From positions 1 through 64,000 of the forward strand of contig JAEERW010000016.1 in NCBI GenBank assembly GCA_016286055.1: a stretch of DNA of 64,000 bases. The letters are read 5' to 3'. This document shows, piece after piece, positions 8,488 through 16,018 of this stretch. Numbering within the stretch: position 1 is the first letter of the stretch; every line of letters begins with the position of its first letter. Origin of the DNA: Bacteroidales bacterium (GTDB taxonomy: Bacteria; Bacteroidota; Bacteroidia; Bacteroidales; UBA3824). Below the pieces are notes generated by a model, which was not told where the DNA came from, searched no databases, and saw only the letters and a list, made by a program, of their open reading frames with translations. The translations under genes were made by a program, and so were the position numbers.

Positions 8488-9621
8488 ATGGACAGTCTTG
8501 TAATTCCTGTAGAGGGACTTGCTGAAAAATTTGAGCAGCAGTTTACCGAACTCAAAAACGAAATTATCAACCCTAACATCCTTATTCTCGGGCAGACGGG
8601 CGTGGGCAAAAGTTCGCTCATCAACACTATCTTCGGCAAAAATATAGCCGCAGTGAGCAACACCAAGGCACAGACACAAGGGTTTCACAAGTACACCGAC
8701 AAGGATGTGCCAGTAAACATCATCGACAGCGAGGGTTACGAACTCGAAAAATCTGCCGACTTTAAGCAGATGATCGACCAGTATCTCACGGTCAATTTCG
8801 ACGACATTTCTAAGCAGATTCACCTTGCGTGGTACTGCATCAGTATTTCGTCGGCAAGGGTGCTGCCATACGACATCGAAAACATCAAATTTCTCGCAGA
8901 TAAAAACATACCCACCTGCGTGGTGTTCACCCAATGCGACAACGACACACCCGAAGGCTCTTCCGCACTATCGCTCCAAAAGGTTATCAACGAAAGTTGC
9001 GGTGGTACTATCAAATGTTTTCAAGTGTCTAATGATGAAGAGATTAATAAGCAACTCACTATCGACGAACTTATAGAATGGTCGCGCAACAACCTCAGCG
9101 AAGAAAACCTCCGCCTCGGATTTGCCGTGGCGCAGAAAAAGAACCTCGAAATCAAGCAGCAAAGTGCAGAACCTCGTATCAAGTACTACGCTGCCACCGC
9201 CGCTGCCATTGGCGCTACGCCCATCCCTGTGAGCGACGCCATTTTGCTCACCACGTTGCAGGTGAAGATGTGTGCCGACATTTTCGGTATCTACGGCTTA
9301 GACAACAACATCAGCAGCACTGTCAAGAATGTTATCAGTAGCCAGGTGGTGTCGCTCCTTGGCAAAACTCTTGCCGGCAACCTTATTAAACTGATACCCG
9401 GAGCAGGCACAGCCGTTGGCGCAGTTATCAATGCCAGCGTGGCTTCGTCTATCACTTTCTCAATGGGATACGCCATTTCGCGCCTCACCAAACAGTGTAT
9501 CGAGAGCCGTCTTACTGGCAAGTTTATGGAGGGATTGCCCGTTATCTTCAACCAAGAAAACCTCAACAAACTTATCGACGAGTTTAACGCCAAAAACAAG
9601 GAATGCAAAACGAACAGTTAA
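8488..9621 (+). CDS. P-loop GTPase with C-terminal hydrophobic DUF697/YcjF-like domain (GTPase A)
   Basis: 377 residues. Era/dynamin-type G motifs: G1 GQTGVGKSS (35-43), G3 DSEG (80-83), G4 TQCD (148-151, replacing T/NKxD). Between G3 and G4 it has IHLAWYCIS, also echoed in the next gene. From about residue 230 two glycine/alanine-rich amphipathic stretches (AATAAAIGATPIPVSDAILL, then LAGNLIKLIPGAGTAVGAVI) match the DUF697 domain, which associates with membranes. It overlaps GTPase B by 19 nt in another frame, so the two are probably made together. The likely role is a membrane-remodelling or stress GTPase; this is inference from fold only. Confidence 0.85.
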   Translation: MDSLVIPVEGLAEKFEQQFTELKNEIINPNILILGQTGVGKSSLINTIFGKNIAAVSNTKAQTQGFHKYTDKDVPVNIIDSEGYELEKSADFKQMIDQYLTVNFDDISKQIHLAWYCISISSARVLPYDIENIKFLADKNIPTCVVFTQCDNDTPEGSSALSLQKVINESCGGTIKCFQVSNDEEINKQLTIDELIEWSRNNLSEENLRLGFAVAQKKNLEIKQQSAEPRIKYYAATAAAIGATPIPVSDAILLTTLQVKMCADIFGIYGLDNNISSTVKNVISSQVVSLLGKTLAGNLIKLIPGAGTAVGAVINASVASSITFSMGYAISRLTKQCIESRLTGKFMEGLPVIFNQENLNKLIDEFNAKNKECKTNS

Positions 9622-10994
9622 ACATAATTATAGCAGGCAAATCTGGTGTTGGCAAAAGTTCCTTTCTCAACTACCTGTCGGGAAAGGACTTTTTTAAAAC
9701 TGGTATTGGCACGCCCGTTACGCAAGAATATTTTGAATGTGTTGAGTATCAATCAGAAAACGGTGTAACCTACCATCTTTTTGACACCAAAGGCATCGAA
9801 CCCGACACGGCTTCCGAATGTCGCGCCGAAATCATTAAGCGTATAAATGATTGCGACCGCAAGACCAATATTTTTGATTGGATACACACTGTGTATTACT
9901 GTTTTGCGGCATCGGGCAAGAGGATTGAGAGTTTCGAGGTGGATTTTATCAAGCAATTGATGGAAAAAGCCTCGGTGATAATTCTTCTCACCAAAAAAGA
10001 CCTTGTGGACGATGATGTTATCAATCAGATTAAGAGCCAGATACGCAAAGAGATTGGCGACAAGGTTCAGGTAATATCAGTTTGCAGCGTAACTGTTAAA
10101 ACCCGCAAAGGTGAATCGTCGCCATCGGGCAGAGAGAGTGTGCTGCGTGCGGGATTTCTCGGACTTTGGAACAAGATTGCCAAAACACGTTGCCACAAAA
10201 TTGCCTCTATGATAGATTCGCCCATAGATTGGGATATGGTGCAGCGAAAATTGCCCGATGATGAGGTGATGCGCAGTATGTTCCCTGAAATTCGCCGCAA
10301 GCACGAGAGGTTGAGTCTGTTGCAGTTTTTGCAGCACGTGAATATCGACAACCTTTGGGATCCGTTTATGTTTTCGCTTATGCTTGACCAGTGCCGTAAG
10401 AATATCTTGGCTTTTGATGCCGAGCACGTGTGCGCCACCAATCAGAATATCTACAATAGCGTTTTTGCTTTCTATCAAAAACTTAACGGCTTTTCCCCCG
10501 ACATTATCTATTCGCACAATTCAAAGGAGGAACTTATTAAAGTAAAACATTACGATATAGATGCTAAAATCAATGGTATCAAATCGTTGCAAGAAGAATT
10601 AAAATCTGCCGAAAAAGAGGTTGACGACACATTCCTATTCGACGGCAAAGAAAAAGAGGTGCTCGAACACCGCCGTGGACAATACCGCCACCGCATAAAG
10701 GACACTGCAAAGGAGATTTCGCGCCTGTTGGAAAATTTTATAAAGGTTTATCAAACAGAACTTTATCAATATGGACAAGACTGTCTGCGCGACGACCAAC
10801 TAAACGCTCACGCTGGTCCGATTACTTCGCCTGCCGACCTAACTCGCAACGAAACAATATTTTACCGTATTTACCACGCCTTGTTTAAGGCTCACCGCAC
10901 CGACCCCGAAACGCTTGCCATTATTGCCGAAACGCTCGGAATTAGCGACACTGTTTCGCAAAATATTATTAATTTTGCCGCCAAAGAAATATAA
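9603..10994 (+). CDS. Second P-loop GTPase with alpha-helical C-terminal region (GTPase B)
   Basis: 463 residues. G1 GKSGVGKSS (12-20), G3 DTKG (61-64), G4 TKKD (130-133). The segment IHTVYYCFAASGKRIESFE lines up with IHLAWYCISISSARVLPYD of GTPase A, so the two G domains look paralogous. Unlike A, it has no hydrophobic DUF697-like tail. Its C-terminal 280 residues are helical and charged, with a coiled-coil-like stretch around 320-375 (KSLQEELKSAEKEV) and a terminal J/TerB-like helical piece (FKAHRTDPETLAII). The gene starts inside the end of A and ends 11 nt before prsW. Function unknown; probably a partner or heterodimer mate of A. Confidence 0.85.
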   Translation: MQNEQLNIIIAGKSGVGKSSFLNYLSGKDFFKTGIGTPVTQEYFECVEYQSENGVTYHLFDTKGIEPDTASECRAEIIKRINDCDRKTNIFDWIHTVYYCFAASGKRIESFEVDFIKQLMEKASVIILLTKKDLVDDDVINQIKSQIRKEIGDKVQVISVCSVTVKTRKGESSPSGRESVLRAGFLGLWNKIAKTRCHKIASMIDSPIDWDMVQRKLPDDEVMRSMFPEIRRKHERLSLLQFLQHVNIDNLWDPFMFSLMLDQCRKNILAFDAEHVCATNQNIYNSVFAFYQKLNGFSPDIIYSHNSKEELIKVKHYDIDAKINGIKSLQEELKSAEKEVDDTFLFDGKEKEVLEHRRGQYRHRIKDTAKEISRLLENFIKVYQTELYQYGQDCLRDDQLNAHAGPITSPADLTRNETIFYRIYHALFKAHRTDPETLAIIAETLGISDTVSQNIINFAAKEI

Positions 10995-11005
10995 ATTTTC
11001 GTTTA

Positions 11006-11791
11006 ATGCAATTAATTGCTCTTATTTCGTTTTTACCGGTTTTTTTGATTCTTTATTACATTTACAAAAAAGACCGCGACCCCGAACCATTTCAAACTGT
11101 GAGCCTTACGTTTGTTTTTGGTGCGGTTTCGTGTGTTCCTGCCATTTTTCTCGAACTTGGAGCCGAGTATGCTCTTAACGCTTCGACGCTCGAAGTGGAT
11201 ACGCCTATTTACAATCGTGCGCGTATGTTTGCTGGCGTGGCGTTGATAGAGGAGGTTTGCAAATGGTGCGTGGTAATGCTCTTTATTTGGAAACACAAAG
11301 ATTTCGACGATTCGTACGATGCCATTGTGTATTGCGTAACGGCGTCGCTCGGTTTTGCGGCTTTGGAAAACTTGCTCTATGTGGCGCAAAACGGTCTGGC
11401 TGTGGGAGTTATGCGTGCCGTTACCTCTGTTCCCGGACACGCTTGCTTCGGCGTTTTTATGGGATACTTTTTGGCAAAGGCAAAATACCATTCAAGCCAC
11501 GGCAATACACAAAAAATGATACTTTGGATGGCTCTTGCGCTTGCTGTGCCGGTGCTTGTTCACGGCGAATACGACTATCTGCTCACCGTGGATATGCTGT
11601 GGGTATTTCTGGGTTTGATTGTGGTTGCCGACATTGTGGCGTTTGTGCTTATTCACCATAGTTTTCACGACGACCATCCGATTGTCGACCGTCCAATACC
11701 CATTCCGCCTGAGTTTCCTACCACGCCGCCGGAGTTCCATAACTCTGTTCCTCACACTTTTAACCCTAACAATCAATGCGATACAAACTAA
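11006..11791 (+). CDS. prsW: PrsW-family intramembrane metalloprotease
   Basis: 261 residues with about seven membrane segments, the architecture of PrsW/CPBP-type glutamic/zinc membrane proteases. The first signature is FLILYYIYKKDRDPEP at the N-terminus. The catalytic EExxK motif is LIEEVCKW near residue 80, with the conserved downstream pieces LGFAALENLLYV near 115, GHACFGVFMGYF near 147 and a later His in VLVHGEYDYL. PrsW relatives cut membrane proteins such as anti-sigma factors. The last 30 residues are a proline-rich cytoplasmic tail. It follows GTPase B by 11 nt and overlaps truA by 16 nt, so all four genes are probably one transcript. A TAATTTTG box at 10970-10977 could give it extra transcription. 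Confidence 0.88.
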   Translation: MQLIALISFLPVFLILYYIYKKDRDPEPFQTVSLTFVFGAVSCVPAIFLELGAEYALNASTLEVDTPIYNRARMFAGVALIEEVCKWCVVMLFIWKHKDFDDSYDAIVYCVTASLGFAALENLLYVAQNGLAVGVMRAVTSVPGHACFGVFMGYFLAKAKYHSSHGNTQKMILWMALALAVPVLVHGEYDYLLTVDMLWVFLGLIVVADIVAFVLIHHSFHDDHPIVDRPIPIPPEFPTTPPEFHNSVPHTFNPNNQCDTN

Positions 11792-12504
11792 CTCTTGCCT
11801 ACAATGGCGAAAATTACCACGGTTGGCAAACTCAGCCCAATGCGCCCACGGTTCAAGAAACTTTGGAACGGGCTTTCTCTTTGATTCTCCGTCAAAACAC
11901 CTCAATTACAGGCTGCGGACGTACCGACACGGGTGTTCACGCCGAATATTACGTGGCTCATTTCGACACCTACGATATCAATGGCAAAATAGGCGACTTG
12001 ATTCACAAGATGAACTCTTTTTTGCCCAAGGATATCGCAATTTACAATATCGAACCTGTTGACGATGATTTCAACGCACGTTTTAGTGCCGTTAAACGTT
12101 CGTACCGCTATTGGATTCATACTCGCAAAGACCCTTTTCTCGACCGCAGTTCGTGGCTTGTGCCGTATCCAATTGATATTGAAAAAATGAACCAAGGATG
12201 CGAGATTTTGAAACGTTACACCGACTTTGCCTCGTTTTGCAAGGCGGGCAGCGACAATAAGACCACCATCTGCCACATTTCGTCGGCACAATGGACTCAG
12301 GATGCCCATCGCATAAAGTTTGAAATCACTGCCGATAGGTTTCTTCGCAATATGGTTCGTGCAATAGTGGGCACAATGGTAGACCTTGGCTTAGGTAAAA
12401 CCTCACTTGCTGATTTTGAGGATATAATAAAAAGCCACAAGCGCAGTTCCGCCGGACAATCTGTGCCAGCAAAAGGACTTGCGCTTGTGGATATAAGGTA
12501 TTAA
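11776..12504 (+). CDS. truA: tRNA pseudouridine(38-40) synthase
   Basis: 242 residues, slightly short of the usual 245-270. It converts U38-U40 of the tRNA anticodon arm to pseudouridine. It starts MRYKLTLAYNGENYHGWQTQ and has the catalytic aspartate in GCGRTDTGVHAE near residue 52. KRSYRYWI and FLRNMVRAIVG are also typical. It overlaps the 3' end of prsW by 16 nt, so it is probably translated from the same mRNA. The gene is convergent with glyS, 13 bp apart. Confidence 0.96.
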   Translation: MRYKLTLAYNGENYHGWQTQPNAPTVQETLERAFSLILRQNTSITGCGRTDTGVHAEYYVAHFDTYDINGKIGDLIHKMNSFLPKDIAIYNIEPVDDDFNARFSAVKRSYRYWIHTRKDPFLDRSSWLVPYPIDIEKMNQGCEILKRYTDFASFCKAGSDNKTTICHISSAQWTQDAHRIKFEITADRFLRNMVRAIVGTMVDLGLGKTSLADFEDIIKSHKRSSAGQSVPAKGLALVDIRY

Positions 12505-12517
12505 AAAATCTATCTGA

Positions 12518-14095
12518 TTACGCTTCTGGTAATTCGATATCCTCGTCGGCAAGGCGTTTGAGGATATTGTTGATGTCGCAGTTTTCAGAAACGATGTCGG
12601 CAACCTTGTCGATAGCCACACGCTCTTGTTTCATACTGTCGCGCCAACGGATGGTAACGGTGTTGTCTTTGAGTGTGTCGTAATCAACTGTTACACAGAA
12701 CGGTGTACCGATAGCATCTTGACGGCGGTAACGTTTGCCGATGGTGTCTTTCTCCTCGTAACGGCAGTCGAAACGGTACATAAGGTCTTTCATAAGTTTC
12801 TGTGCTATTTCTGGCAAACCGTCTTTCTTAACGAGCGGGAACACAGCCACTTTTACAGGAGCGAGAGCGGGCGGAATCTTCATTACCACGCGGCTGTCGG
12901 CCTTTCCGTCGGTAGTGAGGTCTTCCTCGGTGTACGATCCGGCAATGATGCTCAGGAACATACGGTCGAGTCCTATTGAAGTTTCGATAACGTAAGGAGT
13001 GTAACTTTGGTTGAGTTCGGGGTCGAAGTACTGAATGTTTTTGCCCGAATATTTTTGGTGTTGACCAAGGTCAAAGTCGGTACGCGAGTGAATACCTTCC
13101 ACCTCTTTGAATCCCATCGGGAAGTTGTATTCGATGTCGGTGGCGGCGTTGGCATAGTGTGCGAGTTTCTCGTGGTCGTGGAAACGGTAGTTGTCGGTGC
13201 CGAAACCGAGAGCCTCGTGCCATTTGCGACGCATTGTTTTCCAGTATTTAAACCAACGGAGTTCGGTGCCGGGTTTGATAAAATACTGCATTTCCATCTG
13301 CTCAAATTCGCGCATACGGAAAATAAACTGACGAGCCACAATTTCGTTGCGGAAAGCCTTGCCTATCTGTGCGATACCGAAAGGAATTTTCATACGGCCG
13401 GTCTTCTGCACGTTGAGGTAGTTTACAAATATACCTTGTGCAGTTTCGGGACGGAGATATATTGTTGATTGTTCGTCGGATACGCTACCCATCTTGGTAG
13501 AGAACATAAGGTTGAACTGGCGAACTTCTGTCCAGTTTTTAGTACCTGAAATGGGGCAGACGATGTCGCAGTCGAGAATTATCTGACGGAGTTCTTCAAG
13601 GTTGTTCTCGTTGAGAGCCTTGTCGTAACGTGCTGTAAGTTCGTTGATTTGCTGCTGAACTTTTTGAACGTTTTCGCTTGTGGCAAGGTATTTTTCCTTG
13701 TCGAACTTGTCGCCGAAACGTTTAGCGGCTTTTTCCACGTCTTTTTCTATTTTAGCGTAGAGTTTGTCGCGGTATTCTTCGATAAGGTTGTCGGCTCGGT
13801 AACGTTTTTTAGAGTCGCGGTTGTCGATAAGGGGGTCGTTGAAAGCGGCCACGTGTCCCGAAGCCTCCCAAGTTTTGGGATGCATAAAGATAGCGGCGTC
13901 GATGCCCACGATGTTTTCGTGGAGGCGTGTCATAAACTTCCACCAATACTCTTTGATGTTGTTTTTAAGTTCCACGCCGTTTTGACCGTAGTCGTACACA
14001 GCGGCGAGACCGTCGTAAATTTCGCTCGACGGGAAAATAAAACCGTATTCTTTGCAGTGCGATATAAGTTTCTTTAATTGGTCGTCTTGTGCCAT
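12518..14095 (-). CDS. glyS: Glycine-tRNA ligase, single-subunit alpha2 type
   Basis: 525 residues. Class II aminoacyl-tRNA synthetase charging tRNA-Gly, homodimeric as in eukaryotes, archaea and Bacteroidota rather than the alpha2beta2 form. Visible features: KLISHCKEYGFIFPSSEIY at the N-terminus, motif 2 around FRNEIVARQFIFRMREFEQME near residue 255, the SVSDEQSTIYLRPETAQGIF block near 205, IGLDRMFLSII in motif 3 near 375, and a C-terminal anticodon-binding domain (APVKVAVFPLVKKDGLP). Own -7 element at 14125-14132. Upstream lies a possible small RNA or attenuator on the same strand. Confidence 0.97.
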   Translation of the reverse strand: MAQDDQLKKLISHCKEYGFIFPSSEIYDGLAAVYDYGQNGVELKNNIKEYWWKFMTRLHENIVGIDAAIFMHPKTWEASGHVAAFNDPLIDNRDSKKRYRADNLIEEYRDKLYAKIEKDVEKAAKRFGDKFDKEKYLATSENVQKVQQQINELTARYDKALNENNLEELRQIILDCDIVCPISGTKNWTEVRQFNLMFSTKMGSVSDEQSTIYLRPETAQGIFVNYLNVQKTGRMKIPFGIAQIGKAFRNEIVARQFIFRMREFEQMEMQYFIKPGTELRWFKYWKTMRRKWHEALGFGTDNYRFHDHEKLAHYANAATDIEYNFPMGFKEVEGIHSRTDFDLGQHQKYSGKNIQYFDPELNQSYTPYVIETSIGLDRMFLSIIAGSYTEEDLTTDGKADSRVVMKIPPALAPVKVAVFPLVKKDGLPEIAQKLMKDLMYRFDCRYEEKDTIGKRYRRQDAIGTPFCVTVDYDTLKDNTVTIRWRDSMKQERVAIDKVADIVSENCDINNILKRLADEDIELPEA

Positions 14096-14124
14096 TGTAT
14101 TGTATGTTAAATAATTTCAGGTTG

Positions 14125-14132
14125 CAAAGTTA
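14125..14132 (-). promoter_or_regulatory. -7 element proximal to glyS
   Basis: TAACTTTG on the minus strand, 30 bp before the glyS ATG; no -33 match. It allows glyS to be transcribed independently of the hairpin at 14216-14242. Confidence 0.55.
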
Positions 14133-14208
14133 GATATAAATTTTGAGATTATATCATTTTTTTGCAAATTATCTTTTATTTGCATTCTTCTCGTTGGTTT
14201 CTATTTAT

Positions 14209-14288
14209 AAAAAAACTCCCCGGTCCTCACGGATACGGGGAGAAACTTTAAAAATTATGGATTATGACAATATAAATACTACAAATTA
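14209..14288 (-). ncRNA. Candidate small RNA or glyS-leader attenuator ending in a GUGA-capped terminator
   Basis: On the minus strand, a TATATTTG box (14301-14294) is followed after about 45 nt by CUCCCCG-UA-UCC-GUGA-GGA-C-CGGGGAG (14242-14216) and a U-run (14215-14209). The GNRA loop and U-run exist only in this orientation, so the RNA should read toward glyS. The leader contains no ATG, so a leader-peptide attenuator is unlikely. It may be a free RNA of about 80 nt, or the first part of a glyS leader. No Rfam family recognised. Confidence 0.45.
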
Positions 14289-14293
14289 CGATG

Positions 14294-14301
14294 CAAATAT
14301 A
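14294..14301 (-). promoter_or_regulatory. -7 element for the candidate small RNA upstream of glyS
   Basis: TATATTTG on the minus strand. No -33 TTTG at the usual distance, so this is a half-site only. Confidence 0.4.
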
Positions 14302-14374
14302 AGTATTTTTTTTGATGATGGAATGGTTATGGGCGTTTTTTTTCTAATCAGCGAAGAAGTAAAGATATTTTTTA

Positions 14375-14382
14375 TATTTTTG
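14375..14382 (+). promoter_or_regulatory. -7 element for the GDYXXLXY gene
   Basis: TATTTTTG, 14 bp before the ATG at 14396. The leader would be under 10 nt. Confidence 0.45.
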
Positions 14383-14395
14383 TGATGTCAGAATT

Positions 14396-14869
14396 ATGAA
14401 GATAAAAAAACACATATTGGCGTTTGCACTGTTGTTTGTGATTGTAACAGTGGGAGTTGTGGCATTTTTGATATCAAAAGCCAACAACAACGGAGCCGAA
14501 ATACTATTAAAATTGGCACCCGTTGACCCGCGTTCGCTTATTCAGGGCGACTATATGGCTCTCGACTACGAACTTATGTGGGAAATCCGCTACAAAGGCG
14601 ATTACAAATTTGTGGTGGTAACGGTCGACGACAATCGCGTGGCTACGTTCAACCGCCTGCAAAACGACAGCACCCAAAATGCCAACGAACTCCTACTCCG
14701 CTACAAACGCGACGGCAACAAAATTTCCTTAGGTGCCGAACACTTTTTCTTCAATGCCGACTCCGTAGAAAAATACCAACAAGCCGAATACGGATTAATC
14801 AAAGTAGACAACCAAGGTAGATGCAGCCTTGTGGGTGTTTGCGGAAATGATAAAAGGTTGATTGAGTAG
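14396..14869 (+). CDS. GDYXXLXY-domain membrane-anchored protein
   Basis: 157 residues. One N-terminal membrane anchor (residues 6-24, HILAFALLFVIVTVGVVAF). The family signature is present in DPRSLIQGDYMALDYEL (about residues 41-57), which fits PF14345 GDYXXLXY. In other bacteria this domain is usually beside a DUF2157/DUF4401 membrane protein; here that partner is absent. Function unknown; the domain should be periplasmic. The stop is 7 bp from the end of the convergent VWA gene. Confidence 0.8.
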   Translation: MKIKKHILAFALLFVIVTVGVVAFLISKANNNGAEILLKLAPVDPRSLIQGDYMALDYELMWEIRYKGDYKFVVVTVDDNRVATFNRLQNDSTQNANELLLRYKRDGNKISLGAEHFFFNADSVEKYQQAEYGLIKVDNQGRCSLVGVCGNDKRLIE

Positions 14870-14876
14870 TCCCCCG

Positions 14877-16010
14877 CTAACACTCAATTACACAGCACCT
14901 ACCCCACTTCCGCAATCGTTCGGAATTGTATTTTTCACATTGTTTGTCGGGAAAAATCCAGAGTACTTTTGGCTTGCGACCTGTGATTTTGGGCTCGTTG
15001 GCGTATCCGTCGGTAAAGATTATTATGCCGTCGTAATGAGTTTTGGATGTGCGAAAAAAATCAAAAACCGGCTGGAAATCAGTACCTCCGCGACCAGTTA
15101 CTTTAATTTCGGTTTGTGCTTTTTTAAGAGGAAGAACTTCTCCTAACTCGGTATCAAACTGCACTGTATCAATACTTTCGATGCCGTATTTAAAGAAACG
15201 GTTTAATACCGAATAAAACTTTTGCAACATTTTGCTATCAACCGAACCGCTAACATCTACCGCTACCAAAAGGTTTGTGCGCATTTTGTACACGCTGCCA
15301 AGGTTTTGAAAATCAGTCCTGCGGTTGGGGCGCATACGTGTGAGGTTTCTGCGGCTGCTTATTACGCTTGCCCTGAATCCCGAAAGCACTTTGCGATAAT
15401 CGATTTGAGCCTTTAACGATGCCTTTATCTTCTCCACCAAATCGCCAGGCAGCGACCCCCACGAGATGGTGTTTTCTATAATTTCGTTGATACGGCTACA
15501 TTCAAACTCGTTCTCCTCCCACAACTCGGATAATGGAGTGCATGGAGTGCAGGCAACTCGCCTGCCATCACCATTATTGCCATCACTTGATATGGCAGGC
15601 GAACCGCCTGCACTCCATAGTTTCATCGCATACCATTCAAAATATTCTGTTGAGGGCAATTGAAATTCATCTGCCTTGTGTAAATTCAAATATTTGAAAT
15701 TATAATTGTTGGTAAGCACAATGTTGCTCGCAACTGCGCGTATCTCGGCAGGACATTCGGGCTGACGCTGATATGGATGTTTGAGCATAATGCGGATTGT
15801 TTCGGTGCGGAACAATTCTTCTAACGCATTGTCGTCTACCGTTTTAACAATGTCGGGATTATACTCAATTCGTCCACGTCCGCAGCGTACAGGGATAGGC
15901 ATTTTAAAGTTTTCTACCAACTCGTGTGCGCACAAAACTCCGTGCAACGCCGGCTCGGTAAGAAACCAATTGTCGTAAACATGCTTGCTGATACGGTCGT
16001 ATGAGGTCAT
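14877..16010 (-). CDS. VWA-like protein, DUF2201 type, carrying an in-frame repeat insertion
   Basis: 377 residues. N-terminal helical region, then a C-terminal VWA-like domain with the metal-site motif LLVAVDVSGSVDS near residue 247 and IIIFTDGYANEP near 332. This matches the DUF2201/VWA_2 pair-partner of MoxR ATPases. It starts 8 bp after the MoxR gene ends, so the two are co-transcribed; together they resemble chelatase-type AAA+/VWA machines that insert metal or remodel a client. Residues about 132-158 (AGGSPAISSDGN...VACTPCTP) are encoded by an inverted repeat of REP type and interrupt what would otherwise read roughly MKLW/SELWEENEF. The protein may still fold around this loop. Confidence 0.8.
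   Translation of the reverse strand: MTSYDRISKHVYDNWFLTEPALHGVLCAHELVENFKMPIPVRCGRGRIEYNPDIVKTVDDNALEELFRTETIRIMLKHPYQRQPECPAEIRAVASNIVLTNNYNFKYLNLHKADEFQLPSTEYFEWYAMKLWSAGGSPAISSDGNNGDGRRVACTPCTPLSELWEENEFECSRINEIIENTISWGSLPGDLVEKIKASLKAQIDYRKVLSGFRASVISSRRNLTRMRPNRRTDFQNLGSVYKMRTNLLVAVDVSGSVDSKMLQKFYSVLNRFFKYGIESIDTVQFDTELGEVLPLKKAQTEIKVTGRGGTDFQPVFDFFRTSKTHYDGIIIFTDGYANEPKITGRKPKVLWIFPDKQCEKYNSERLRKWGRCCVIEC
15534..15618. repeat. REP-like double-hairpin inverted repeat inside the VWA gene
   Basis: Two arms of 27 bp (15542-15568 and 15592-15618) are inverted copies with three mismatches. Each arm is itself a small palindrome: GCAGGC-AACTC-GCCTGC and GCAGGC-GAACC-GCCTGC. The left end also carries a direct repeat, ATGGAGTGC twice (15534-15551). 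This is the structure of a paired REP/BIME-type element. The open frame is preserved, adding roughly 28 codons. I saw no second copy in this window. Confidence 0.8.
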
Positions 16011-16018
16011 AATGTCAA

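Noticed and set aside
14143..14385. Open plus-strand frame of 80 codons before the GDYXXLXY gene
   Set aside because: Low-complexity Phe/Ile-rich, crosses the minus-strand terminator hairpin and lacks a promoter ahead of it.
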